A stretch of DNA of 64,000 nucleotides, from positions 17,014,600 through 17,078,599 of the forward strand of contig NC_086370.1 of assembly GCF_036324505.1 (NCBI RefSeq). The letters run 5' to 3'. A program made the position numbers and the translations under genes. The notes under the pieces are model-generated. The model did not search any database and was not told the DNA's origin. It saw only the letters and a program-made list of their open reading frames with translations. Of this stretch, positions 49,086 to 59,900 are shown in pieces; within the stretch, counting starts at the first letter, position 1, and each line of letters begins with the position of its first letter. This DNA is from Eleginops maclovinus. Its lineage: Eukaryota > Chordata > Actinopteri > Perciformes > Eleginopidae.

Positions 49086-50463
49086 ATATATAAACATTGT
49101 TATTGTGTGTGAAGGCATTGACAAACCCTAAACTTTTGACACCAATACACACAAATTTATATATTCTTCCGTGTTGTAACGAATACCCAATGACTAAAAG
49201 CAATAGAGGCACATCTTGGCTCATACCCTTTCTACTGATTTTATTTCTTATCTACAATATCACCGTGCCGTAATTTAATCTCAAGAATGGAATAAAAGCA
49301 TTCCAAGGACATTCTGTGTAGGCATAGTGTTATTTTCCAGGAAATTAAGTTCTCGGCACCTTGGCTATCATTGGTACAGCGCTGTGGGTGAGTAAAGTTG
49401 GAGAGGGGTCAACCATGTTGCGTCATTGACTTCACGTCTGCCTCGAGGCCTGTGGATCCTCCCATCCGGAACACTGGAATTCCAAGCTAATCGAACTCAG
49501 GAGACTCGCAACGCTGGTGAAAGGGAGCTTTTGTCATAGAGCTCCAAACCAAAGATGACATTGTAATAAGAGAAGAGACTACTGAGTACACACGGGGACT
49601 GCAGTCCGCATATAGCCCGTAAAGGTGACTGACATCTCTGTGGAACTGAGCCTGCTGTGCTGAGGAGGGAACTGGGGAAGGACATGAGCTCTCAGACCAC
49701 CACGCTGTATTAATGCATGCTGTATATGAAGTTGACTTTGACAGTGTTTAAATCACAAACAAAATGCTAGATTTAATGTCTTATTTTACTTTTAGCTATC
49801 TTTAGTTTAATCTCTTCCACTCATAACAAATTGAAACAACAGTTAGTACATATCAGCAGTAGAAATATATATATCTATACAGTATATATAATAGCAAGAA
49901 CAAGTTAGAATACACTATCAAATTGATACTGACCAAATATAAATACAGGATACCGTGAACATTATTCAAGTGTATAATGTCAGTTTTTTTTCCTCAGATG
50001 GATCGATTTGGGCCCATAGCAAGGAAGGAACATATGTAGTAAACGTATCGATCCATCAGTAAAGGCAGTATCCACTGACATAAGTGATGGCTGCATTACC
50101 AGCAAGACAATTTAAAATAGTAATCCACATGAGAGAAGTGCACTGCTGCCATTTGGGCTGGTTCCGGACGATGAGCAGAGACTGACAGGCAGCTGTATAC
50201 GAGGAGAAGGGCTCCTGTCAGTCTGCCTCCCGCTCTCTGAGGCATCATGTGTCTGCATGTCACATTGCTATCTCCGCATAATGTGGACTGTGTACTCTGA
50301 GGCCCTGCCTTGACTGACTCAGATGCCCTGAAGGAACAGCTGATACGTCTGTCTTAGAAAGGATACACTAAATGAGGTTTATAGGGCTAATTGAGTACAG
50401 TGAAGCAGAAACATTGAGTGAGTGGTTTGCCATTAGTCATTACATTGGCACCCATATTATCTC

Positions 50464-50481
50464 GGTTAGGGTTAGGGTTAG
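50464..50481. repeat. short telomere-type repeat (GGTTAG)3
   Basis: Three perfect GGTTAG units, the vertebrate telomere hexamer in rotated form. Confidence 0.85.
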
Positions 50482-50932
50482 TCCGGCATCATTGCCATTG
50501 TTTCCAGCAGTGTCTCTGTGTTATATGTATATATATCTTTAACATATACAGTAAATGTGCCTTGACGTTTTTCTTATCATTCAAAACGTCCATGGTAAGC
50601 AAGAGGGAGGAAGAGATGGAGGAGTTATTGAGAACATAATCGATTCAAAAGTTATAACAGAAAACAGAGGGGGAACAAACTTAATAAATCCTTTTCAAAG
50701 AAAAAGTGAATATGGACATCAAACTCTGGCATATAACTAAAAGTCAGCTCTGGCAAATCAAAGCTTTTTTAAAAATTATTTACTTTGCAGTTTGTGGCCT
50801 CAGTGGAGATGTAGAGTGAACTGATGCCTGCATGTAGACATCTGTGACGTTTCTGCCTGCAGCATTCACAATGAAAAAGATTACTCTAAACCAGACCAGG
50901 TAGCCTGTGCAAAACACAGATGGGGCTATGAG

Positions 50933-51058
<126 letters not shown>

Positions 51059-52079
51059 TTTTTGAATGTCATTTGGACTCAAAGATAGAAAGATGAGACA
51101 TTTTCCTCCCCGGGTTATTTTAAAGTGAAGGACAACTCTCTATTTTGATGGGCTGAATATTTTTGACAATATGCACACTGAAGTTGAATCATGAAGTGCT
51201 TTTGTTTTATCTCAAGTTAATAAACCTCAACCATAACACTTTGTACAAGCATTTTAGAAATAAACTAAATTGCGAACTGAGGGTACAACAGGTTAGAAGC
51301 TTACCATTGTTTGAAATGTCAACTTGTAATGCCATCAGGCTGCATGCATATATTTTAGTCTGCACAACTCATGATGATCACACTACCTTTTCTCTCTCAC
51401 CTTAAAAAAATCACACAAACCTGAATGTTCTAATTAAACATAAATAATAACATAGAATTTTGATTTTTTTTTTAATGCAGAAATCCCTCGTGGTGGGGAT
51501 TTTCAACAATTTATTTGTAATTTTGTAAATCAATGTTTTATTGTTCAAACATATTTACTCATGTCAATAAGCTACGTTTATGTTTTTCTCTTCCATTTCT
51601 GCATTTGAGATCTTTTTCCTGTACGTCTTTTGTTTCTTATGTTAAGGCACTGCTTTTCAATAAAGTTATCGTTTGAAGTATTTAGCTAGCCAAAGGCTAC
51701 CGCTAAAGGAATGCTGTTTTCACTTCGCAAACCTCAGGCTGCAAACAACTATAAGGTAGCTTACTACTGTAGAATTTCTGGATTTTTGGCCAACACATAA
51801 CGTTTTACTTGTTATCAAGCAACGGGTTGCATTTCTAAAGGTATTTTTTAATCAAACACACGTTTATGTCTACACTTTGTGAGGGACGAATTGCCGTGTT
51901 GCCCGTGACTACGCTCTCAACTAATGCTAACGGTAAAAACCATAAACATTTCTGGGCTTTATCAACATCTGCTATTCTAAATAATTAGCTAAGTACATCC
52001 CTCCTTGATGTACCCTAGCTTTTTCTCTTTAAAAAACAACAACTATTAGCTAACGCAAAATGTGTGAACTTTTAGGCAA

Positions 52080-52526
52080 GTAGTTTTAAATTCAGGTGTT
52101 TGTGTTGGTCCGGCTCTAGGACCCAGCGGAGCCTGAAGCGCACATGGCAGAGTGTGGCTGCTCCGGTCCTGGAGGAGATGGCAAGTCCGCTTCACTCCGC
52201 TCCAACATCCTCTCATTCTGCCTCCTCTATCGCTCCTTGCCATACATCTACCACCTGAGCAACACTGGGATAACACATGTATTTGTACGTTTTCCCCCCC
52301 GGTTGTTGCACGCTGAACGTGGGTGTAAGAAGGAAAAGTTTTTGACAGCTTCTTTCTTGGAGTAACAGACTACCACACCTTCCTGGAGGTTTAGCCCCGC
52401 CAGACCACAGTGAACTCAATTGACCGGTACCTGTCACCTGTTTGAAGTGTCTGGTCGTGCTGCTTTAATAACGTGGTGTGACCGGAGCGCTTTTCCCCCG
52501 GTTTCACCTCACCGAGCCCGGGCATC
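52080..52526 (+). promoter_or_regulatory. CpG-rich promoter / 5'UTR of probable adam12
   Basis: CpG density and GC content rise sharply over the AT-rich flanks, ending at the ATG of the signal-peptide exon. Contains E-boxes (CACCTG) and a GGTACC-bearing stretch. An ATG at 52144 opens a 73-codon frame that would be an upstream ORF if transcription starts before it. No TATA box stands out. Confidence 0.5.
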
Positions 52527-52641
52527 ATGAGAACCTGGAGGCGGTGGAAGAACTTTGCCATTGTGCTCTTCGCTCTCCAGGTCTGGTGCCTGTCCACGGC
52601 GACGGAATATACGGACAGCAAGGTTGACAACACACAGGAGG
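52527..52641 (+). CDS. adam12: signal-peptide first coding exon, probable ADAM12
   Basis: ATG with A at -3, then basic MRTWRRWKN, hydrophobic FAIVLFALQVWCLSTA, a signal-peptidase-like site, and acidic TEYTDSKVDNTQEG; donor GTGAGT, ending in phase 1. The peptide alone shows only that a secreted or membrane protein starts here. The name comes from position: in human, ADAM12 lies directly after C10orf90 on the same strand, and its first exon is a signal-peptide exon followed by a very long intron, as here (no second exon in the remaining 11 kb). ADAM12 is a membrane-anchored or secreted metalloprotease-disintegrin of mesenchyme and muscle. Another secreted protein at this position is possible. 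Confidence 0.5.
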
Positions 52642-54322
52642 GTGAGTTAAATACATACAATTCTGTCTGAAGTCATTGTGCTTATTTCAATGTAGTGCTG
52701 CAGATGTAAAGTCACCGTCTGGTCCATTGAATATGATTTTTAGAGTGTGTTTGGAGTGCATTTATGTTTCATGAGGATGCATTCTGTGCAAGAAGCTTTA
52801 TGTTACCAGTAGGGATTACCTTGTTGTTGTTTTTATGCCTTTGAATATGTAAATGACTGAGCTTTTTTTTAATGTATGTTCTTGATTGAACAATACAAAT
52901 GTTACATACTAGTTTTGTCATTTATTTTCTCATTCAGCCTTTTGGAAATGTCTGGCTGTGCATTTTACATGTGGGAAATGCAGAGTGTGTTTTTTTTAGA
53001 TCCATCATTCTGCTCAGATGGAACAATACAGGGAAGTTCCGGGATAGACAGATGAGTCTTACATCCAGGAGGATACAGCTTTATCTTTAGGCTGTAAACA
53101 TGAACCAAACAGGATCTTATTATTGTTCAGCTGCAAACTTAATTTGCTGAATGGATGAGATGGTGATAAACGGGTATTGTATTTATGGGGCAGAGCACGA
53201 GGCAGGTTACCATTTCTTTATTTTTGTGTCGTCGTTCTTTTGTGTGTGTGGCTGTGGCATGTAGGACCGAGACAAAACAAGAAACAGAAAATGCATCCTG
53301 ACAGAAATCACCCCCTTTTTGAACCAAAGCTACATTCCCCCTGGTTTGAATGTTGTTGGGGGGCCAGCTTGTTTCTGTGGATCTTGAAAGTTTGCAAGCT
53401 GGGATCCAAAATGCTTTGATGTAAAAAAAAGGTTAAAAAACTAAAGTAAATGTAATGTTATTACTGATTTTTTTTGGTGATAAAACATACAAAAGCTCTA
53501 TTTTCAGCTGAAACTATTGTATTTCAAAATTAGAGAGGCTACTTATGGTGTTAAGAAAAGAAGATTTTAAAAAATCCACTCAATGATACAAGTTTGTCAT
53601 GTCTTAATTTAGTTTGAATCCATTTATCAAAAGTTAAATGAAATGCAGCATACAGACCGTTTATGTATGACATTGTTTATGCCTGAGCATGCATCATATA
53701 AGGCCGTAAAGTATAACGCTTCCCTGAAAATTACCCAGGCTGGCAGAGAAATAGAGAGATGTAGCCTAGTTCACGAGATGTTTACCACACACATCATCCC
53801 AATGTGAGGTCATTAGAGCTATCACTCAGAGGCTGAGCTGATGTATGAATGCAGGGAGTAAAAATAGTTTTAAGGGGTTGTGTGGGTATTGAAATGGGGC
53901 AGTACATACATACCACCTCTTTGATGTCAGCAGGATACTGACTGCAGCTCAACTCTGAAATGTTTGTCATGGCTTCCCTCCACCCAAGTGAAGACTGCAC
54001 TACCATGTCTTTCTCATACTGTAGTTTTTGGGACAGAATCAAGCTTTCTCTGAGGCAGATTCCCCTGCAGGTTTCTGAAAACTGTTCGGATTGATTGGAT
54101 GGGTAAATGTTGGATTTTGACACAGGACTACGGATATATGTTAAGTGTAAAGTGACTGGCATTAGATTAGCCAAAATCAACAGTGGCCTAAATCCATTAC
54201 TACTGGTGTCACAGATTTGTGATGAGAGCCTGAATCAGCCAAGCTTGGGCTAATGCCATGAGTTGAGACCACAGAGCTAGCTTGAGTGCTGCTTACTTAA
54301 ACAGTTTCTCAGCCTAAATTAG

Positions 54323-54345
54323 CCCCCCCCCCCCCCCCCCCCCCC
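54323..54345. repeat. poly-C tract, 23 bases
   Basis: Uninterrupted C run; its length may be an assembly approximation. Confidence 0.95.
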
Positions 54346-55355
54346 GAAAACATGGCCAAATCTGTCAGTCATTTAGGACCAGAGCCGACATTAAGCCCTC
54401 CATCGCCAGAACACTTCTAGATGTGCCAACACTCGGCTGCAATCGGCTACCTGGATAGATTTCAAAAACTGTTTTTGGTTAGAGGATTTTTACAAGAAAC
54501 ATTCAATAGGTGGAAACACTGTGAAAGTCTTTAAGTAGGAAAATCATATCAAAAAGTATTGAGGGCAATTGTTAAGTACAACAAAGGAAAACAAGCCTGT
54601 TAACAAAATGTGCTAAGCAACATTTTATACTGTCATATTGTCCGTTCCCTTTTGCCAAAAGAAAAGGTGTCTGGGTCAAATCCAATCTTTCCTTCCAACA
54701 TCAGAAAGAAAGCTTGAAATGATCGAAAGGTTGACAGACGGCTCACTGAGTGATATTCAGAATAGCAACACATTTCTCATTAAAAGCTGGGTTAAAAAAG
54801 CACCCTCGAAGTGTTTGTATAATTACATTTAAGGAAAAACAGTCTGTGAAAGAATCTACAAAGTGATTGGTTGTTTAAATTGGCTGTCTGCTCATTAGCT
54901 TTAAATAAAAATCCATAAGTTAGAAAATAAAGAAGACTGTGTTCAAATATTTTATGAACTGCTCTCTCTCTCTCTTTGCATATCAACTGTTTTTCTAAAG
55001 GTCTAATCCTTTTTTTGTTCTGGGAAGAGAAACTCAATAAATAATTAGAGGCAGAATCAAATGGCCTGGATTAGATTTCAGGACATTATCTGGTCAAACC
55101 GCAGCTTCAGACAAAATTAATTAGAAAGGTTAGAAAGTGTGTCTAGACACACTTGCCGATAGGAGAGTTAAACCTGCCCTGAGCACCCTGAAACACGCCG
55201 AAGTTCACACGCACACTCCCTTTGGTTGTTCGGGTGCATAGCCCACTTTTCAGCACATATTTCTGGGATGTAACTCACAGCCATTCTCCAGTCGGTGGTG
55301 GAGCTCTGATGTATGGCACCCATCCAGGTTAAAACAACGCTTCCCCGCTGCAGCC

Positions 55356-55363
55356 ATTTAGGA
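55356..55363. repeat. 8-bp target site duplication, left
   Basis: ATTTAGGA directly before the element's CAGTG end; an identical copy lies at the other side. Confidence 0.95.
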
Positions 55364-55450
55364 CAGTGGTTCTTAAACTTTTTGTCTGACGACCCCACAA
55401 AAAAAACTGGAGAGGTTTGGTGACCCCACTTTCCCAAAAGTGTGTAAGTG

Positions 55451-55458
55451 TGACGTCA
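55451..55458. promoter_or_regulatory. palindromic CRE (TGACGTCA)
   Basis: A perfect cAMP-response-element palindrome inside the hAT element, about 90 bp from its left end. Sequence match only. Confidence 0.3.
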
Positions 55459-55887
55459 CGTTTCCGTAGCAACCGATTTTTTGTTCCAATCCAAACAAAT
55501 TAACAATGTATGACGATTATTTTATGGAAAAGGAACGATTTTGTGTGAATTAATTTACGAGTTTGCGTCTCCAATGATTTGAGTGATAGTCATACATTTT
55601 GAAAGAAACAGCAATGCCATCTGCAGTTTGGTTGTTTGGGGGCGGGCTGTAAATCGCGTTGCCAGGACAACGTTATGCATTGCAAACCCATGGTAACGAC
55701 TGTCAATCAAGCAAAAACAAATAGGCAATGTGTAAGAAAAGGCCTGGGCGGCAACAATTTATTAACGCAAACAAGAACTGGAACAAACAAAGCAATGAAA
55801 CAAATGTCCAAATCAAACGGGAGTCAAGAGTCAACAGAGAGTGTGTATGATTGGAACGATCTCACTTCCTCTTATACGGACGCCATG

Positions 55888-57780
55888 TCAATGAGAAGGA
55901 TGGGCCTGCTTCCGCGAGCATAGCAGGTCAATTCGGGGATCGATGCTGCTCACAGCAACACGAAGATTCTCCTCCATGCTGTTGAGACGACATCTGTATT
56001 TGTTCTTTATGTAGGCCAGGGACGAAAATGTCTTTTCGCACAGATAGGTTGATCCAAACGGCGTGAGGATGTCCATGGCAGCCTTGGACAACCCGGGGTA
56101 TTCCTGCACAACTGACAGCCAGAATTCATCTAGAGTTTTTGAGGCAAACGACGCCTGCAATGTGCGGTCGCTGGACAGCTCAATCAGCGCATCCTCGAGC
56201 TCAGATGGCAGGTTGTTTGAGGAGCAGTTGGTGAATGGTTGTCGTACCCAGTCAAAAGGCTCTACATTCTCCGTGAGGAAATACTTATTGAATTTGTCGA
56301 GGAGACTACGAAGATGACAGGTTATTGACTCTTTCAATGAATTGGCATTCATGTCACTCTCCAAAAAGTCGTGCAGCTCCGAGAACATTTCAAAGTCCCC
56401 ACTCTCTGCACGGGCTGCCCAACGCTGCAATTTTTTTGTGAAAGCATTCACTTTGTCTGAGAGGGTCAGGATGTTTGTGCTGGGGCCTTGTAGTGACAGG
56501 TTGAGACTATTTAATTTGTCAAATATGCACGCCAGGTATGCAAGACGTGATAACCATCTCGAGTCAGTGAGATGGTCTGCAAGAGGGGAATGCACGTCTG
56601 AGAGGAAGGTGCGCACCTCGCTTCGCAACTCGAACAGGCGTGTAAGAACTTTGCCCCGTGAAAGCCACCTTACCTCTGAATGAAAAAGAAGGGATTCATG
56701 TGCAGACCCCATTTCCTGGCAGAGAAGGGCGAAGAGTCGTGAATTTAAAGGGCGCGATTTGATCGAATTCACTATTTGGATTGCTGTTTGAAGAACATTG
56801 TTAAGCTCGGGTTCAAGTGTCTTGGATGCCAGGGCCTCCCTATGGATAATGCAGTGTGTGAACTTGACATGTGGTGCAACGCTAAGGACCTTGGCTTTCA
56901 GCCCTTTGTGTTTTCCCATCATAGCCCCGGCACCGTCAGTGCATATGCTTATGCATTTATCCCAATCCAGGCCTGTCTCCTCCATCCAACCATTAAGACA
57001 GTTAAAAATGTCTCCACCAGTACATCTTCCTTCCATCGGAGAGCAGCACAGCATGTCCTCATGCAGTTTCCCGTCATGACTGTAGCGAATGAAAACCATT
57101 AAATGGGCTACATTAGTCAAGTCAGTAGACTCGTCTAACTGCAAAGAAAACCGGCTGTTTTTCACTCTCTCGATGAGCTGGCATTTCATATCATTAGCGA
57201 TGTCGTTAATGCGTTTGGACATGGTATCATTGGAGAGGGGAATCTGTTTAAGCACACTTGCGATCTTTTCACCATGCATTGCTGTGGTCATCGCAATTGC
57301 TGCAGGAAGGATGAGGCTTTCAGCAATTGTGTGTGGCTTTTGTGCTTTGGCTACAAGGTGGGCCACTTTGTATGACGCTGCCAAGGCTTTGGTGGGCACA
57401 GTAGCTTGGCTATGCACAACGGTCTTTTGCCCATGCAGCGCAGCTTCTTTTCGTAAAAAAAATGTCATGGGTTTCTGAGCATCATCTGGATGTCGGCTTT
57501 CGAGATGTCGTCTCATTTTTGTGGGCTTTAAACTTTCATGTGCCAGAACATCGCCGCAAATAACACACTGTGGGTGGTCGAGCTCATGTTTTACCTGGCA
57601 CGTGAATCCATATTTAAGAAATTCTTTCAGGTATCGGCGACGCCTCGTTGGTGGGTCTTTTTTATTCTCACCACCGGCCAAACTTGTCCCATCTGAGGAT
57701 CGCGGAGGAGTAGGTGCACAACTGGAGGTAGATGGCACTTCTGAGCTCAAATCATTGTTTTTTAGCAGCCACCTGTCCAT
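55888..57780 (-). CDS. hAT transposase, ZBED5-like, 630 aa, intact
   Basis: DNA-binding and cut-and-paste enzyme of the enclosing hAT element, a close relative of the domesticated ZBED5/SCAND3-type proteins. Visible features: disordered Ser/Pro N-terminus beginning MDRWLLKNND; BED-type zinc finger with C72, C75, H92, H97; RNase-H-like catalytic core with D216 (LQLDEST), D282 (CTDGAGAM) and E582 (CEKTFSSL); CxxH in HCIIHREAL (C310, H313); RW motif (EVRWLSRG, R371-W372); an all-helical insertion between D282 and E582; C-terminal dimerisation region from about 550 (DEFWLSVVQEYPGLS to NKYRCRL). Length is normal for the family, with no stop or frameshift. The start is the first ATG, about 400 bp inside the right end; the stop is about 520 bp from the left end. 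Plus-strand open frames within it are antisense shadows. Confidence 0.93.
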   Translation of the reverse strand: MDRWLLKNNDLSSEVPSTSSCAPTPPRSSDGTSLAGGENKKDPPTRRRRYLKEFLKYGFTCQVKHELDHPQCVICGDVLAHESLKPTKMRRHLESRHPDDAQKPMTFFLRKEAALHGQKTVVHSQATVPTKALAASYKVAHLVAKAQKPHTIAESLILPAAIAMTTAMHGEKIASVLKQIPLSNDTMSKRINDIANDMKCQLIERVKNSRFSLQLDESTDLTNVAHLMVFIRYSHDGKLHEDMLCCSPMEGRCTGGDIFNCLNGWMEETGLDWDKCISICTDGAGAMMGKHKGLKAKVLSVAPHVKFTHCIIHREALASKTLEPELNNVLQTAIQIVNSIKSRPLNSRLFALLCQEMGSAHESLLFHSEVRWLSRGKVLTRLFELRSEVRTFLSDVHSPLADHLTDSRWLSRLAYLACIFDKLNSLNLSLQGPSTNILTLSDKVNAFTKKLQRWAARAESGDFEMFSELHDFLESDMNANSLKESITCHLRSLLDKFNKYFLTENVEPFDWVRQPFTNCSSNNLPSELEDALIELSSDRTLQASFASKTLDEFWLSVVQEYPGLSKAAMDILTPFGSTYLCEKTFSSLAYIKNKYRCRLNSMEENLRVAVSSIDPRIDLLCSRKQAHPSH

Positions 57781-57806
57781 TTTTGATGAAAGTTATAACT
57801 AGGCTA

Positions 57807-57856
57807 GTGGCTAAAAAAGTGGCTAGTATCACAAACGTGGCTAGTAACGTGGCGAG
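57807..57856. repeat. four GTGGCTAG-type direct repeats upstream of the transposase
   Basis: GTGGCTA at 57807, GTGGCTAG at 57819 and 57837, GTGGCGAG at 57849, within 80 bp of the transposase ATG (on its 5' side). Role unknown; possible 5'UTR or transposase-binding repeats. Confidence 0.6.
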
Positions 57857-58187
57857 TTAACTATGACGTATTGTAAAAAAACCGGGAAGAAATTGAGTTT
57901 GAACAGTGGGCGCAGATTGTTACATTGTTTCTATCATAGGACCAATAAACGATTCGAAACGCCATTTAAAGCTGGGCAACTTTTTTTTTTCTCTCTCTCT
58001 CTCCCTCTTAACAGCGTGTAGGAATGAGAAAAAGGCAGATTTTCATTGTATTGACATTTTATTTTTCGTTGTTTCACCAGGTGTTATAACAGCTAATTTC
58101 CGACTGAAGTAACAAATAATTTTGCGACCCCACGGAAGTTTTTGCCGACCCCGTTTGGGGTCGCGACCCCTAGTTTAAGAATCACTG

Positions 58188-58195
58188 ATTTAGGA
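58188..58195. repeat. 8-bp target site duplication, right
   Basis: ATTTAGGA directly after the element's right end, identical to the left copy. Confidence 0.95.
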
Positions 58196-59704
58196 AATAG
58201 CTTCTCCCGGGTCTGTCTTTGAAACCCTAGGGGTGGCTGTCGCTTGACATTTTGAGTGCAGACTGGCATTGATTTGTTGGCTATGAGAGAACGACACAGT
58301 TAGGAACGTCTCCCTCTGTTAGGCATCATTGGTCATTATAGCCATCAGTATGATTTAGCTCCCGCTCCACACGTGCTGCTGTGCCCGAGGATGACGGGAT
58401 CACCGATATAGTGCATAAGCCGGTGTAATTTGATGGCAAAATAACACACAAACCACGGGCATGTACAATTCAGATGCAAACAGCTTTGTGATAATCTGAG
58501 AAACTGACATGCACACATGGAATATTGCTCTGAGCTATTCCAGATGTCATAAGTGAGAAAAGGGAAGATGATGGGGAAAGAATCAAATGTGGGTTATGTT
58601 CATGAAACTGTGAGAAATCTGGTGTTAGACAACAACAGAACTGCAGACCACCACCTGCTGAGTCCTGACAGACAGCATCCATCAGGGGTGTGATAGAGAA
58701 CGATGCATCTCCCCTTCATCTGCATCAAAAGAGACGGTGTGAAGGCAGACACCTACCTCTCTCATCCATTTACTGAAAATTCTCTCTGAAAAGGAGAAAG
58801 AATATTACTTTTTTTGTGGAGCGAGGAGAGAAAGAAAGGAATAATGAATAGATGCAAAGCAGGAAGGGAACATGAAGTCGCTGCTGTCAGAACATATCTG
58901 TGAACAGCATCCGTTGATATGTATGCTCGAAAGCAGAGAAATTGGATTTACGGAAGGTGCACACATGCAGTCGTCAGTTCTCACTGTAAAATGAAAGAGA
59001 GCCAGAGGTGTAATAGAAGAAATACAACAACATCAAAAAAAGCTGGTAAACATGAATTCTTTGTAGCAGCGGCTGCTTGTTTGTTTCTCTTTCCGTCGAC
59101 AGAGCGCCCCCTTCTCAAGAAATATTCAGTTTTGCTCGGATGAGGACAGAAGAAGAAAGTGAACTGATCCAACAGCAACATGCTTCTGGTTTTGAGACTC
59201 ACGCAGTTGCACAGCGGATTGAACCACTAGGTCAACTACATAAATAATTTCACAACAGAAAGGTCATCACACCCCTCAGTCGGTTTATGCAGTGTGAGAG
59301 ATCGCTTATTGGAGTCAAGCCATGTTCTTAAACCGTCATCCTTCATGTTGTAACAGCTTCTGAGGTAGGCTGTTTGGGAGAGCGTCATGTGAAGTGAACA
59401 TCTATTGTTAAGGAAGACCTCTGGTTGTCCTTCGCTCACAGCAATTAGCGACCTTTTGATCTTTATATGTTTGTGTGTGTACGATTGTGTTTGTGTGTAT
59501 GTTTGTGTGTGTGAGTACACGTGTGTTCCTATATGAATGACCTTCCTTTTTTTGGTGAAACACTGACACATTTTTCTTGTTTTTCTGTGGTTTTGCACAA
59601 ATGTTTTACACAATTAATCAAGATTTTGACAATTTGTTGAAACTTATTCCAACAAATATAAGGACATTTACAAACTAGAGTAAATATCCACAGCCAGGCT
59701 GACG

Positions 59705-59900
59705 GTTCAGTGCAGCTGTACTTGGTGGAGCTAAATGCTAATGTAATCACGACGACGTTGATAACATACTGATAATTAGCAGGTATAATTACTATCATGT
59801 TCACTACCTTAGTTCAGCATGTTAGCAGGCTCAAATGCTACTTGGGCCTAAAAAGATACACTAATCAACTGACCAACATTGCCATCCAATTCCCTTAGCG
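59705..59900. repeat. teleost GCTAA-rich interspersed repeat, reverse copy
   Basis: GAGCTAAATGCTAATG, TTAGCAGGTATAATTACTAT and CAGCATGTTAGCAGGCT match, in inverse orientation, the repeat family seen in ido1 intron 3. Edges approximate. Confidence 0.45.

Larger units (their letters stand above)
55364..58187 (-). mobile_element. complete hAT DNA transposon, 2824 bp
   Basis: Left end CAGTGGTTCTTAAACT and right end AGTTTAAGAATCACTG form a 16-bp terminal inverted repeat with one mismatch. Both ends are flanked by identical ATTTAGGA (55356-55363, 58188-58195), the 8-bp duplication made by hAT elements. Subterminal GACCCC words recur at both ends (55391, 55422; 58126, 58147, 58157 inverted, 58165). 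Inside is one uninterrupted minus-strand transposase. Perfect duplication, near-perfect ends and an intact frame indicate recent insertion and a possibly autonomous element. Confidence 0.95.

Noticed and set aside
56063..57802. Several plus-strand open frames of 84-129 codons
   Set aside because: They are antisense to the intact hAT transposase and carry no domain of their own.
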